Below are positions 35,313-44,288 of a stretch of DNA of 64,000 nucleotides, one piece after another (within the stretch, counting starts at the first letter, position 1; every line of letters begins with the position of its first letter). Below the pieces are notes generated by a model, which was not told the DNA's origin, ran no database searches, and saw only the letters and a program-made list of their open reading frames with translations. The stretch covers positions 1 through 64,000 of the forward strand of contig NZ_JACHEO010000017.1 of NCBI RefSeq assembly GCF_014201505.1. Direction: 5' to 3'. The stretch is from Desulfoprunum benzoelyticum. GTDB taxonomy: Bacteria; Desulfobacterota; Desulfobulbia; Desulfobulbales; Desulfocapsaceae. Made by a program: the position numbers and the translations under genes.

Positions 35313-35738
35313 TTAAAAACTATATTTCTTTTCGACTAATTCTACGCCTATCCGGCGGCCCTTTATGTTTCTGACAATGTATCTCCCCTGATCAAGCAGG
35401 CGTGAATTCCAGGTGCACTTCAGTCTTACCTCCTGACCGAGTGATACGCCCCTGCTGCCGCTCGGGATCTCGAAGCCGACTCCGCTCGGCGAGACATCGG
35501 TGAGGTCGATATTCACTTCACGGCCATCACTGAAAACCATTACGGCCTTGCCGGTCTGGGATTCTCTTGGTGTCAGGCGGTGGTTTAGGAAACAGTGCGA
35601 TAGTTCCCCGCATTTATGGCAGCGGATGCTTTTTCGATGGATATCCTTGGGAAGGGATATCGTTTTCTTGGCTTGGCAGAAGCTGCATTTGAACAGCAAG
35701 CGATTGTTTATAACCCTGAAGGTGGTTGTCTTAGCCAT
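35313..35738 (-). CDS. PilZ-domain protein with N-terminal zinc ribbon
   Basis: A 141-residue protein. An N-terminal ribbon with two CX2C pairs (CSFCQAKK and CHKCGE) precedes a PilZ domain with RESQTGKAVMVFSDG, the DVSPSGVGFEI motif (D/NxSxxG) and a C-terminal barrel strand. The basic RxxxR-type N-loop is LTPRESQ, so cyclic di-GMP binding is plausible but not sure. The ATG at 35736-35738 has GGGAG just upstream; a longer frame has no support. It is upstream of the TPR lipoprotein on the same strand. Confidence 0.8.
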   Translation of the reverse strand: MAKTTTFRVINNRLLFKCSFCQAKKTISLPKDIHRKSIRCHKCGELSHCFLNHRLTPRESQTGKAVMVFSDGREVNIDLTDVSPSGVGFEIPSGSRGVSLGQEVRLKCTWNSRLLDQGRYIVRNIKGRRIGVELVEKKYSF

Positions 35739-36206
35739 AACTCCCTCTGTGTAAAATGGGCTGGAAGTACGTCCGGGCGATACGATGAACAGACATATTG
35801 CCGGATCTGCTGCTCTGCAATCACTTTTGAACCCCAAAAGCTGCAGTATATCCTGTATTATCAATGATATGACGGTTCATTCCGGATAGCTGTCAGATCG
35901 TTTCAGTACAACTTTTTAGCCTGCCCCTGACTTTTTCCATTGTCAAGAGTTTTCATGGGAATCGTTTTAGCGCGGATAACATTTTGTTGGAGTATGTTTG
36001 CAACGACAAAGGCGAATAATCCCAAGCAGTCTGAGAGTTGAAAAAAAACTGAACAGGGAGGGCGCTGTTTGGCTTTCCAGCAGCTATGGACAGGAATTCT
36101 CTATCATCCTGAATTTACAGGAGTATTGAAAGGATAAATGACTCAGGAGCTTTTGCCCAACGAGGGTGTATGCCAGTAAAAAAGTGTAACGGTTCTATGT
36201 TCTCTG
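35739..36206. other. Intergenic region upstream of the PilZ gene
   Basis: About 470 bases with no credible gene or RNA signature, ending in the terminator of tRNA-Ala. Several A- and T-runs are present but no clear promoter pair. Confidence 0.5.
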
Positions 36207-36250
36207 AAAAAAAAGGGGATTACACAAAAAATTGCGTAATCCCCTTTTTT
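36207..36250 (-). terminator. Bidirectional-looking terminator after tRNA-Ala
   Basis: A 9-bp GC-containing stem (36215-36223 with 36236-36244, GGGGATTAC and its complement) extended by A-run/T-run pairing. It is followed by T-runs on both strands and sits directly downstream of the minus-strand tRNA gene. Confidence 0.85.
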
Positions 36251-36253
36251 AAT

Positions 36254-36329
<76 letters not shown>

Positions 36330-36469
36330 ATTATTCGTTTCCGAAAATGTTTGGCATTAGTACCAGCCTTTCATCGATGTGTCAATTAATTTTCCAATTT
36401 TCATGACCTGAAAATGCATATGTGTTGCTAAGGCAGAGGAATCTTGGTATGCTCACTAGCCTTATTTAG

Positions 36470-37621
<1,152 letters not shown>

Positions 37622-37714
37622 TCGGAATGGCTGGACTGAGGGAGATTCAAAATCGGCTGTTTCTTCAATGGGTAATATTCACGGGGCTTAGCTGCTCCTT
37701 CTTTGTTGGTATCT

Positions 37715-38590
37715 GTGAGAAAGCGAGCTAACGGCAAAAAAGGCAATCCCCGGACAGCAACCGTCAGGCTTCTTCTTCTTGGTGCGACTGTATTGACGGT
37801 AGCTCTCCTCGTGTTCGCATCCATGATCGGTGGCAGGTTCGGCGTTGTGCATCAGTTGACGCTCGATGTTGTCAGCCCTTTACAGAAGGCGGTTTCGAAA
37901 GCGTTCGGCGGATTTTCAGATTTTTCACGTGATTATATTGACTTATGGAGCGTGAGGGCGGAAAACAAACGGCTGCGTCTGCTCGTTGACAAATATATGA
38001 ATGAGCTTGGTGATTACCGTGAAGCCTACAGGACATACCTGCATCTCCAGAACCTCCTTGAGTTCAAGGAAAAACAGGAATTCAAATTGCTTTCCGCCAG
38101 GGTTATCGGCAAGGATCCGGCCTACTGGTTCCAGACAGTCCTGGTGGATCGGGGAAAAGCTGATGATATCGAGCAAGGAATGGTTGTTCTGACCCCGCAG
38201 GGTGTCGTCGGCCAGGTTATCCACGTATCAGAGCACTACGCCAAGGTGCTTCTTGCCAATGCCCCAAGCAGTGCCATCGACGCGATGGTGCAGAAAAGCA
38301 GAGCTCGTGGTATATTGAAGGGAGCCGGAGAGAAAGGTTTTGTTCTCAACTATGTGCTGAAAAAAACCGATGTCGCAGAGGGAGATCAAATCGTCACCGC
38401 AGGCATTGGCGGGGTATTCGCCGCCGGCATTCCCCTTGGAACAGTCTCGGCGGTGCGGGAGAAGGAACGTGGGATGTTTCTTGAGATCGAAGTGCAGCCT
38501 GCCGTCGATTTCCAGAAGCTGGAATATGTCTTCATCGACCCGACCGACAGGCAGAAAATTCTGCGTGAAATGAACTTGACGGTCGAGTGA
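37715..38590 (+). CDS. mreC: Rod shape-determining protein MreC
   Basis: A roughly 291-residue bitopic inner-membrane protein linking MreB to PBP2 in the periplasm. It has an N-terminal membrane span (VRLLLLGATVLTVALLVFAS), a coiled coil (about 70-110), then the MreC double beta-barrel (ARVIGKDPAYWFQTVLVDRG ... GMVVLTPQGVVGQVI ... AGIGGVFAAGIPLGTVSAV). The GTG at 37715 is chosen as it gives MRKRANGKK directly before the span. A TTG four codons upstream is possible, and neither has a good ribosome-binding site. It is about 90 bases after mreB and nearly abuts mreD. Confidence 0.92.
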   Translation: MRKRANGKKGNPRTATVRLLLLGATVLTVALLVFASMIGGRFGVVHQLTLDVVSPLQKAVSKAFGGFSDFSRDYIDLWSVRAENKRLRLLVDKYMNELGDYREAYRTYLHLQNLLEFKEKQEFKLLSARVIGKDPAYWFQTVLVDRGKADDIEQGMVVLTPQGVVGQVIHVSEHYAKVLLANAPSSAIDAMVQKSRARGILKGAGEKGFVLNYVLKKTDVAEGDQIVTAGIGGVFAAGIPLGTVSAVREKERGMFLEIEVQPAVDFQKLEYVFIDPTDRQKILREMNLTVE

Positions 38591-38596
38591 CACGGA

Positions 38597-39121
38597 TTGC
38601 AAGTGTTGACTCTTTGTTTTTTCCTTCTCGGTATCCTGCTTATTGTCCTGGAAACCACTCTGCTGCATTCATTGCCCTCATGGTTGGGACGTCCTGATTT
38701 TATTTACATCCTGGTTGCGTATACGGCATATCGTTTTGCCTGGATACCCGGACTCCTCCTGGTGTTCTCCCTTGGATGGATAATGGACGTGCTGACCGGG
38801 ATTGATCTTGGCATCTATCCCTTGGAAGTTCTTCTCGTTTTTATCAGCCTGAAGGCCATGACCACCAACAATCCCCTGAGGGAGTCGACGTATCAGATTC
38901 CGCTTGTCGGACTCAGTTATTTCATTGTTCAATTGGTTCGGTATATACTGTATCTGTTCACAAAGCCTGAACTGCTGCCGGAATGGTCCTGGGGGAAGTT
39001 GTTTGCCGAGACCGGCATTCTCCTGGTGGCGACGATTCCATGTTTTATCCTGCTCAACGCCCTCGGGGAGTTCCTGCAGAAGCGGAAGACACAACCTCGA
39101 CCGCTTAAGCGGAGGACGTGA
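38597..39121 (+). CDS. mreD: Rod shape-determining membrane protein MreD
   Basis: A 174-residue polytopic inner-membrane protein with about five hydrophobic segments (FFLLGILLIVLETTLLHSLP, YILVAYTAYRFAW and others). The family pattern GxxxDxLTGxxLG is seen in SLGWIMDVLTGIDLGIYPL. The role is rod-complex assembly with MreC and PBP2. It starts with TTG at 38597, six bases after mreC; a GTG two codons on is an alternative start. Confidence 0.9.
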   Translation: MQVLTLCFFLLGILLIVLETTLLHSLPSWLGRPDFIYILVAYTAYRFAWIPGLLLVFSLGWIMDVLTGIDLGIYPLEVLLVFISLKAMTTNNPLRESTYQIPLVGLSYFIVQLVRYILYLFTKPELLPEWSWGKLFAETGILLVATIPCFILLNALGEFLQKRKTQPRPLKRRT

Positions 39122-39146
39122 GCGCTGATTATCCCGTGAGCCCGGA

Positions 39147-41048
39147 ATGATATTCAAAGAGCTTTTTTCAAAGGAAGCGGATGAAATCACGGAACGTGAC
39201 ACAGCTTCTCTCGATAACCTGAGGCGTCGGGTAAGCGGCGCCATCGTTGTTGTGCTGATCTTTTTTTCCCTGATCGTCGTCAGACTCTGGTCGCTGCAGA
39301 TCAACCATGGTGAGGAATACAAGAACCGGGCCGACTCCAACAGAGTTCGTATTCGCCAGGTTGTTGCCCCCCGTGGTCACATTCTTGATCGTAAGGGCCG
39401 GGAAATCGTCACCAACCGGCCATCGTTCGATGTGGTGCTGATGAGGGAGGATTCCCATGACCTCGACGATGTCCTCAAACGCCTGGCCCCGATCCTGAAC
39501 GATGAAGTCTCGACCCTGTGGAGCAGAGTCAGGGAAGCCGAAGGGACCCCTCGCTATCTCCCGATCCGATTGAAGGAGGATATTGACTGGAAGACCCTGG
39601 CCTACCTGGAAAATCACAACAAGGAGTTTTCAGGGATACGGATTGAAGTCCAGCCTGTCCGGGTTTTTCATTACCAGGATCTGGCTGCCAATGTGATCGG
39701 TTATCTTGGTGCTATCAGCAAGACCGAGTTGGAGAATGCCGACCAGACCGTCTATCGCGGCGGTGATCTCATCGGTAAAATGGGCCTCGAAAAGCTCAGA
39801 GAGGCCGATCTGAGAGGAGAAAAAGGCAATAGCTATTCTGAGGTCGATGCCAGAGGTTTCGAGCGCAAACTGTTGAAGAGTTATGAGCCGTTGCCGGGAC
39901 GTGAAATCCGGCTGACAATCGATGTGGACCTGCAGCAGGCGGCTGAAAATCTGATGGAGATCGGTGAAAAGGCCGGCGCAGTTGTGGCCATGGAGGTCAA
40001 GACCGGCAGGATTCTGGCTATCGCCTCGACGCCGCATATCCGCCTCAACGATTTTGTCGGCGGTATATCGCATGAGAAGTGGCAGGACTTGCTTACCAAC
40101 GAGAAGCACCCATTGATCAACAAGGCGGTGCAGGCGACCTATCCCCCGGGTTCGACTTACAAGATGGTGACTGCTTTGGCAGGTCTTGCAACCGGTGTAG
40201 TCACGCCGGATACGCCAATCTATTGCCCCGGCCATTATTTTTTCGGCAATCGTCGATATGGATGCTGGAAAAGAGGAGGGCATGGAACCGTTAACTTGAA
40301 ACGGGCGATCGAGGAGTCCTGTGACGTTTATTTTTATCAGGTCGGACAAAGGGTCGGGGTTGATACTTTGGCCGAATACGCCGGCAAATTAGGGCTGGGG
40401 CGTAAGACTGGTATTGAATTGGAGCATGAGAAAAGCGGCCTGACTCCGACCAAAAAATGGAAAATATCCCGATACCAGACAAAGTGGCAGGAGGGAGAAA
40501 CGCTGTCGACCGCCATCGGTCAGGGCTTCAATCTCACCAGCCCGCTCCAGATCTGTCAGATGACAGCCACCGTGGCCAATGGCGGCAAACTGTTTCGCCC
40601 GCAACTGGTCGAACAGGTTACCGAGCCTGACGGCAAAGTGGTGCAGACTTTCCAGCCCGAACTTCTTGAAGAGGTAAAGGGGCTGGATACCTACTTGGCC
40701 ATTATCCGCGACGGTTTGATCGGAGTCGTCAATGGTCCGCACGGAACCGCTCGCGGTGCGAAGATCGACGGGATAACTGTTGCCGGAAAAACCGGCACGG
40801 CCCAGGTAGTCAAAGTCGCTGCCTATAGACATTTGAAAGAGGCAGACATTCCATATAAATTCCGTGATCATGCCTGGTTTACCAGCTTTGCCCCGGCGGA
40901 GGACCCCGAGATCGCGGTCACCGTTCTCGTCGAACATGGCTTGCATGGGGGATCGGGGGCAGCGCCGATAGCTACGGCTGTCATGAAAGAATTTTTCAGG
41001 GATCGTCTGTCAGTGCCGGATGAAGGGATCGTCAAGGAAATGCGGTGA
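39147..41048 (+). CDS. mrdA: Peptidoglycan D,D-transpeptidase PBP2
   Basis: A 633-residue class B penicillin-binding protein, the transpeptidase of the elongasome. There is one N-terminal span (about 31-50), a dimerisation/pedestal domain (RVRIRQVVAPRGHILDRKGR) and a transpeptidase domain with Ser336 in STYK, the second motif Ser391-Cys-Asp, and KTGTAQ near residue 540. All catalytic residues are present. It lies 25 bases after mreD and 25 before rodA, its glycosyltransferase partner. Confidence 0.96.
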   Translation: MIFKELFSKEADEITERDTASLDNLRRRVSGAIVVVLIFFSLIVVRLWSLQINHGEEYKNRADSNRVRIRQVVAPRGHILDRKGREIVTNRPSFDVVLMREDSHDLDDVLKRLAPILNDEVSTLWSRVREAEGTPRYLPIRLKEDIDWKTLAYLENHNKEFSGIRIEVQPVRVFHYQDLAANVIGYLGAISKTELENADQTVYRGGDLIGKMGLEKLREADLRGEKGNSYSEVDARGFERKLLKSYEPLPGREIRLTIDVDLQQAAENLMEIGEKAGAVVAMEVKTGRILAIASTPHIRLNDFVGGISHEKWQDLLTNEKHPLINKAVQATYPPGSTYKMVTALAGLATGVVTPDTPIYCPGHYFFGNRRYGCWKRGGHGTVNLKRAIEESCDVYFYQVGQRVGVDTLAEYAGKLGLGRKTGIELEHEKSGLTPTKKWKISRYQTKWQEGETLSTAIGQGFNLTSPLQICQMTATVANGGKLFRPQLVEQVTEPDGKVVQTFQPELLEEVKGLDTYLAIIRDGLIGVVNGPHGTARGAKIDGITVAGKTGTAQVVKVAAYRHLKEADIPYKFRDHAWFTSFAPAEDPEIAVTVLVEHGLHGGSGAAPIATAVMKEFFRDRLSVPDEGIVKEMR

Positions 41049-41073
41049 TTGAGGTTTGCAGAGGACCCCACAT

Positions 41074-42201
41074 ATGCAGAAAAAAATGAAGGATATTCTC
41101 CGTATCGATCGAAGATTGCTGGCAAATTTTGATTTTGTCCTGCTGATCCTGCTTCTGGTTGTCTGTGCTGCGGCACTGAGCAATCTCTATAGCGCCTCCT
41201 ATCCCCCAAAGTCTTTGGCGACGACTCCGTATATCAAGCAGGCCATTTTTCTGCTTTTTGGCTTTGCCATGTTTCTGGTGATTGTCTGCATTGATTACCA
41301 GGAATTGCTGTTCTGGAATTATCCCATGTATGTTCTTGTCCTTCTTCTTCTCGCCTTCGCCTTTTTCGTCGGCTACGAAGCCAACGGCTCTCAGCGTTGG
41401 ATCAACCTTGGCTTTTTCAAACTTCAGCCATCGGAGCCGGCGAAAATGATAATGGTCATCACTCTGGCGAGTTATTACGCCCGAAAGGAAGTGATTGACG
41501 GATATTCTCTCAAGCAGTTGGTTGTCCCGCTTGTCCTGACCGGCATCCCGTTTCTCCTCATCCTGCTCCAGCCCGACCTCGGTACGGCGATGATGATCGC
41601 CATTATCTTTGTGTCCATGACGATCTTCGTTCGTCTCAAATTATCGACCTACATGATTCTCGGTACCGCTGCCGTAACCCTCGCCGTCTTTGCCTGGGAA
41701 AAGGTGCTCAAACCCTATCAGAAACAGAGGATACAGACATTTCTTCATCCGGAGGACGATCCGATGGGAAATGGCTACCAGATCCTGCAGTCAAAGATTG
41801 CTGTGGGCAGTGGCGGCAAGTTCGGTAAGGGGTATCTTGAGGGGACGCAGGGACATCTCCACTTCCTCCCCGAACGACATACCGACTTTGCTTTTGCGGT
41901 CTGGGGTGAGGAGTGGGGCTTCGTCGGCAGTCTGATTTTTCTCGGAGTCTACTTTTTCCTGCTGATCTGGGGATTGTACATCGCGATGAATGCGAGGGAT
42001 CGTTTCGGGGTCTTGCTGGCCTTTGGCGTTGTCATATTGATATTTTGGCAGGCTGTTATCAACATCTTGATGATCCTGGGATTTCTGCCGGTTGTCGGCA
42101 TTCCGCTGCCGCTTGTTTCCTATGGGGGTTCCTCCCTGCTGACGACGATGATAGGTTTCGCTATCCTGATGAATATCCGCATGCGGCGATTCCAGATCTG
42201 A
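41074..42201 (+). CDS. rodA: Peptidoglycan glycosyltransferase RodA
   Basis: A 375-residue SEDS-family polytopic glycosyltransferase that polymerises lipid II for side-wall growth. Family marks are GSQRWINLGFFKLQPSEPAK, QPDLGTAMM, the FLPERHTDFAFAVWGEEWGF motif with the essential Asp, and the C-terminal FLPVVGIPLPLVSYGGSS. The ATG at 41074 has GAGGA eight bases upstream. It is the last gene of the rod cluster and is convergent with hemH. Confidence 0.96.
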   Translation: MQKKMKDILRIDRRLLANFDFVLLILLLVVCAAALSNLYSASYPPKSLATTPYIKQAIFLLFGFAMFLVIVCIDYQELLFWNYPMYVLVLLLLAFAFFVGYEANGSQRWINLGFFKLQPSEPAKMIMVITLASYYARKEVIDGYSLKQLVVPLVLTGIPFLLILLQPDLGTAMMIAIIFVSMTIFVRLKLSTYMILGTAAVTLAVFAWEKVLKPYQKQRIQTFLHPEDDPMGNGYQILQSKIAVGSGGKFGKGYLEGTQGHLHFLPERHTDFAFAVWGEEWGFVGSLIFLGVYFFLLIWGLYIAMNARDRFGVLLAFGVVILIFWQAVINILMILGFLPVVGIPLPLVSYGGSSLLTTMIGFAILMNIRMRRFQI

Positions 42202-42239
42202 CGAAGTATCGGTGCCGGTCTCCCTGTTCGGCACGTCGA

Positions 42240-43208
42240 TTACTGCCGGCTTCTCTGCAGGACGAGATCTTTGAGGCAGGCGATAAGAGATGGGTGTGAG
42301 TTCAGTGCAGGGCTCGACTGCAGCCGCACGCCGAGTTTTTTTGCCTGGGTCTTATACAGTATATCGATTTCATAGAGGGTTTCGATATGGTCGGAAACGA
42401 AGCTGATCGGAACCATGAGAATGTTTTTTACTCCTTCCCGGGCCAGTGTCTCGATCATCTCCGGAGTTGATGGCGACAGCCATTCGACAGGGCCGCTTCG
42501 ACTCTGGTAGCATAGGCGGCCCGTCCGGCCAGTCCGTTTCTCGATTGTCCCCAGAGTCCTGAGAATGTCGTCAACATAGGGGTCTCCTTCCTTGATGAAT
42601 GAGACCGGGAGGCTGTGGGCGCTGTAGACGATCTCAACGTCCTGGCCGTTGAAACGGCTCAGACCCTGGTTGATACTGTCCACAAGGGCTTCGATATACA
42701 GCGGATGGTCAGGCCAGGACTCGATGGTATCGCAGGGCATGCCCGGACACAGACGGTCCATCTCTGTTTTCAAATCTAAAATCGAGGAGCCGGTGGTCGC
42801 CCGGGAGTAATGGGGATACAGGGTCAGGGCAATGATCCTCTCGACACCCTGGCTCAACAGTGTCGTGACGGCTTCGGCGGCACGCGGCTGCCAGTAACGC
42901 ATCGCTACCGCGACTGTATAGGCGCCTTCGGTTTGCAAACTCTCCTGTAGACACTGGGCCTGGTGCATGGTCAACCGTTTCTGCGGCGATCCTCCGCCGA
43001 TACTGGCGTAGGCCTGACGGCTTTTGCCGGCCCTTTTTCGGGCGATATACCACGCCAGCGGTTTTTGCAGCCAGGGCGGCCCCAACCGGATGATCTCGCG
43101 GTCGGAGAAGAGGTTGTACAGGAATGGCGCCACATCTGCCTGTGTTTCAGGCCCGCCCATATTGAGTAGGAGTACTCCGATTCGTTTTTTCTGCATCGTT
43201 CTCGCCAT
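42240..43208 (-). CDS. hemH: Ferrochelatase
   Basis: A 322-residue chelatase that inserts Fe2+ into a porphyrin, ending haem (or related tetrapyrrole) synthesis. Seen: GVLLLNMGGPETQADVAPFL at the N-terminus, the middle LTLYPHYSRATTGSS region, the catalytic His in VYSAHSLPVSFI and the acidic SFVSDHIETLYEID motif. The ATG at 43206-43208 (MARTMQKKR) is chosen; an ATG four codons on is also possible. A much longer open frame upstream has no coding look. It stands alone, not in a haem cluster. Confidence 0.93.
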   Translation of the reverse strand: MARTMQKKRIGVLLLNMGGPETQADVAPFLYNLFSDREIIRLGPPWLQKPLAWYIARKRAGKSRQAYASIGGGSPQKRLTMHQAQCLQESLQTEGAYTVAVAMRYWQPRAAEAVTTLLSQGVERIIALTLYPHYSRATTGSSILDLKTEMDRLCPGMPCDTIESWPDHPLYIEALVDSINQGLSRFNGQDVEIVYSAHSLPVSFIKEGDPYVDDILRTLGTIEKRTGRTGRLCYQSRSGPVEWLSPSTPEMIETLAREGVKNILMVPISFVSDHIETLYEIDILYKTQAKKLGVRLQSSPALNSHPSLIACLKDLVLQRSRQ

Positions 43209-43514
43209 GTTTAATGATTTACCCGCCTGCTCTGGGCAATTGTACCGGATGTCTTGGGCAATATCCATGTTCCATAGATGTATTTTCAATATTTGTCGGC
43301 ATCGGATGATCGTTTGGGAGAAAGAGTTGTGGTTCTCTTGATTATCGGATGGGGGGGAATATAATGAATGTAAAGGCAGGTCATGGTGAGCATGCGAATG
43401 CTCCACCTTCTCGCTGCACCAGGAGGGAGGAGGTGGTTCTGCCGGGAAGGTGCCTGAAGGCACGGATGTGACGGTGGTGAACGCCATCGTTGGAGCTTTT
43501 GACGGAGGAACTTT
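43209..43514. other. Divergent intergenic region, hemH / HPF-cold-shock gene
   Basis: About 300 bases holding the promoters of two divergent genes. The part nearest the HPF-like gene (43380-43500) is rich in short inverted repeats (GGTGAGCAT...ATGCTCCACC, AAGGTGCCTGAAGGCAC), suggesting a structured leader. No gene is seen. Confidence 0.5.
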
Positions 43515-44048
43515 ATGGAACTGAAGATCGAGGCCCGGAATGTGGAGTTGCGAAAAAGCTGGCAGGACAAGATTGAAGAAGAAAAAGAAAAGATTGTCCG
43601 TCTGTATGCGAATTATGTCCTTCATCTTCGCGCCAGCATTGAGGCTACAACGCATCACAAGGAAGGAGGGTTTGAGATCAAATTGATCGCAACAGTCCCA
43701 AATGATACGGTTGTCGTGGTCCGGCGAGGGGAGAGCGTACGCCCCCTGCTGATTGAGGCCTTCGATGTACTGACCGGCAATTTGAAGGAGATCCTGCGGA
43801 AAAAGCGAAAGACAGTCAAACAGAGTGAGGCCGATTTTGAAGGAGAGAAGGTCGGTATAATCAGGAAGATTTCCCCCCATGAATCATATGGATTTATCAC
43901 CGCAAGCGATGAAAGAGAGATATATTTCCATGAGAACGCTTTGAAAAATATTGCAATGGAGGCACTGTCCGAGGGTGACAGTGTCGTCTTTGGTGAAACT
44001 ATCGGCGACAAAGGGCCGCAGGCCTCATGGGTGCGTCAGACCCGATGA
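43515..44048 (+). CDS. HPF/RaiA-type ribosome-associated domain fused to a cold-shock domain
   Basis: A 177-residue fusion. Residues 1-100 have the beta-alpha-beta-beta-beta-alpha pattern of hibernation-promoting factor/RaiA (MELKIEARNVELRKSWQDKI, ASIEATTHHKEGGFEIKLIA, LLIEAFDVLTGNLKEIL). Residues 110-177 form a cold-shock-like OB domain with RNP-1-like ESYGFITASDEREIYFHENA. Such a protein would bind the ribosome and single-stranded RNA, perhaps during dormancy or stress. The ATG has GGAGG six bases upstream. A terminator closes the gene at 44086-44120. Confidence 0.87.
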   Translation: MELKIEARNVELRKSWQDKIEEEKEKIVRLYANYVLHLRASIEATTHHKEGGFEIKLIATVPNDTVVVVRRGESVRPLLIEAFDVLTGNLKEILRKKRKTVKQSEADFEGEKVGIIRKISPHESYGFITASDEREIYFHENALKNIAMEALSEGDSVVFGETIGDKGPQASWVRQTR

Positions 44049-44085
44049 TCGTATAAAAAGCATGTAAAAACAGAGGTATATTCTG

Positions 44086-44120
44086 CGACCGCAGGCGTCT
44101 CGCCTGCGGTCGTTGCTTTT
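44086..44120 (+). terminator. Intrinsic terminator of the HPF-cold-shock gene
   Basis: A perfect 12-bp stem (44086-44097 with 44101-44112), a three-base loop TCT, then TTGCTTTT on the plus strand, about 40 bases past the stop. Confidence 0.85.
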
Positions 44121-44288
44121 GTGGAGTACCTCAGAATGGTGAGATGTCACCGCTGCGAATTTTTTCCATCGTGAGATTTCTGGGTAACCACCAAAGGGAT
44201 GAAATCCGGTGCGCCAGCAGGGTGGATGCAGTATAGATAGAGCCTTGCCGCGGATTCCACATGTTTATTTCTACCGGAGACCTTTATT

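Noticed and set aside
42240-43880. A 546-codon version of hemH
   Set aside because: The extra 224 codons overlap the divergent HPF-like gene and its leader and have no ferrochelatase similarity; hemH starts at 43208.
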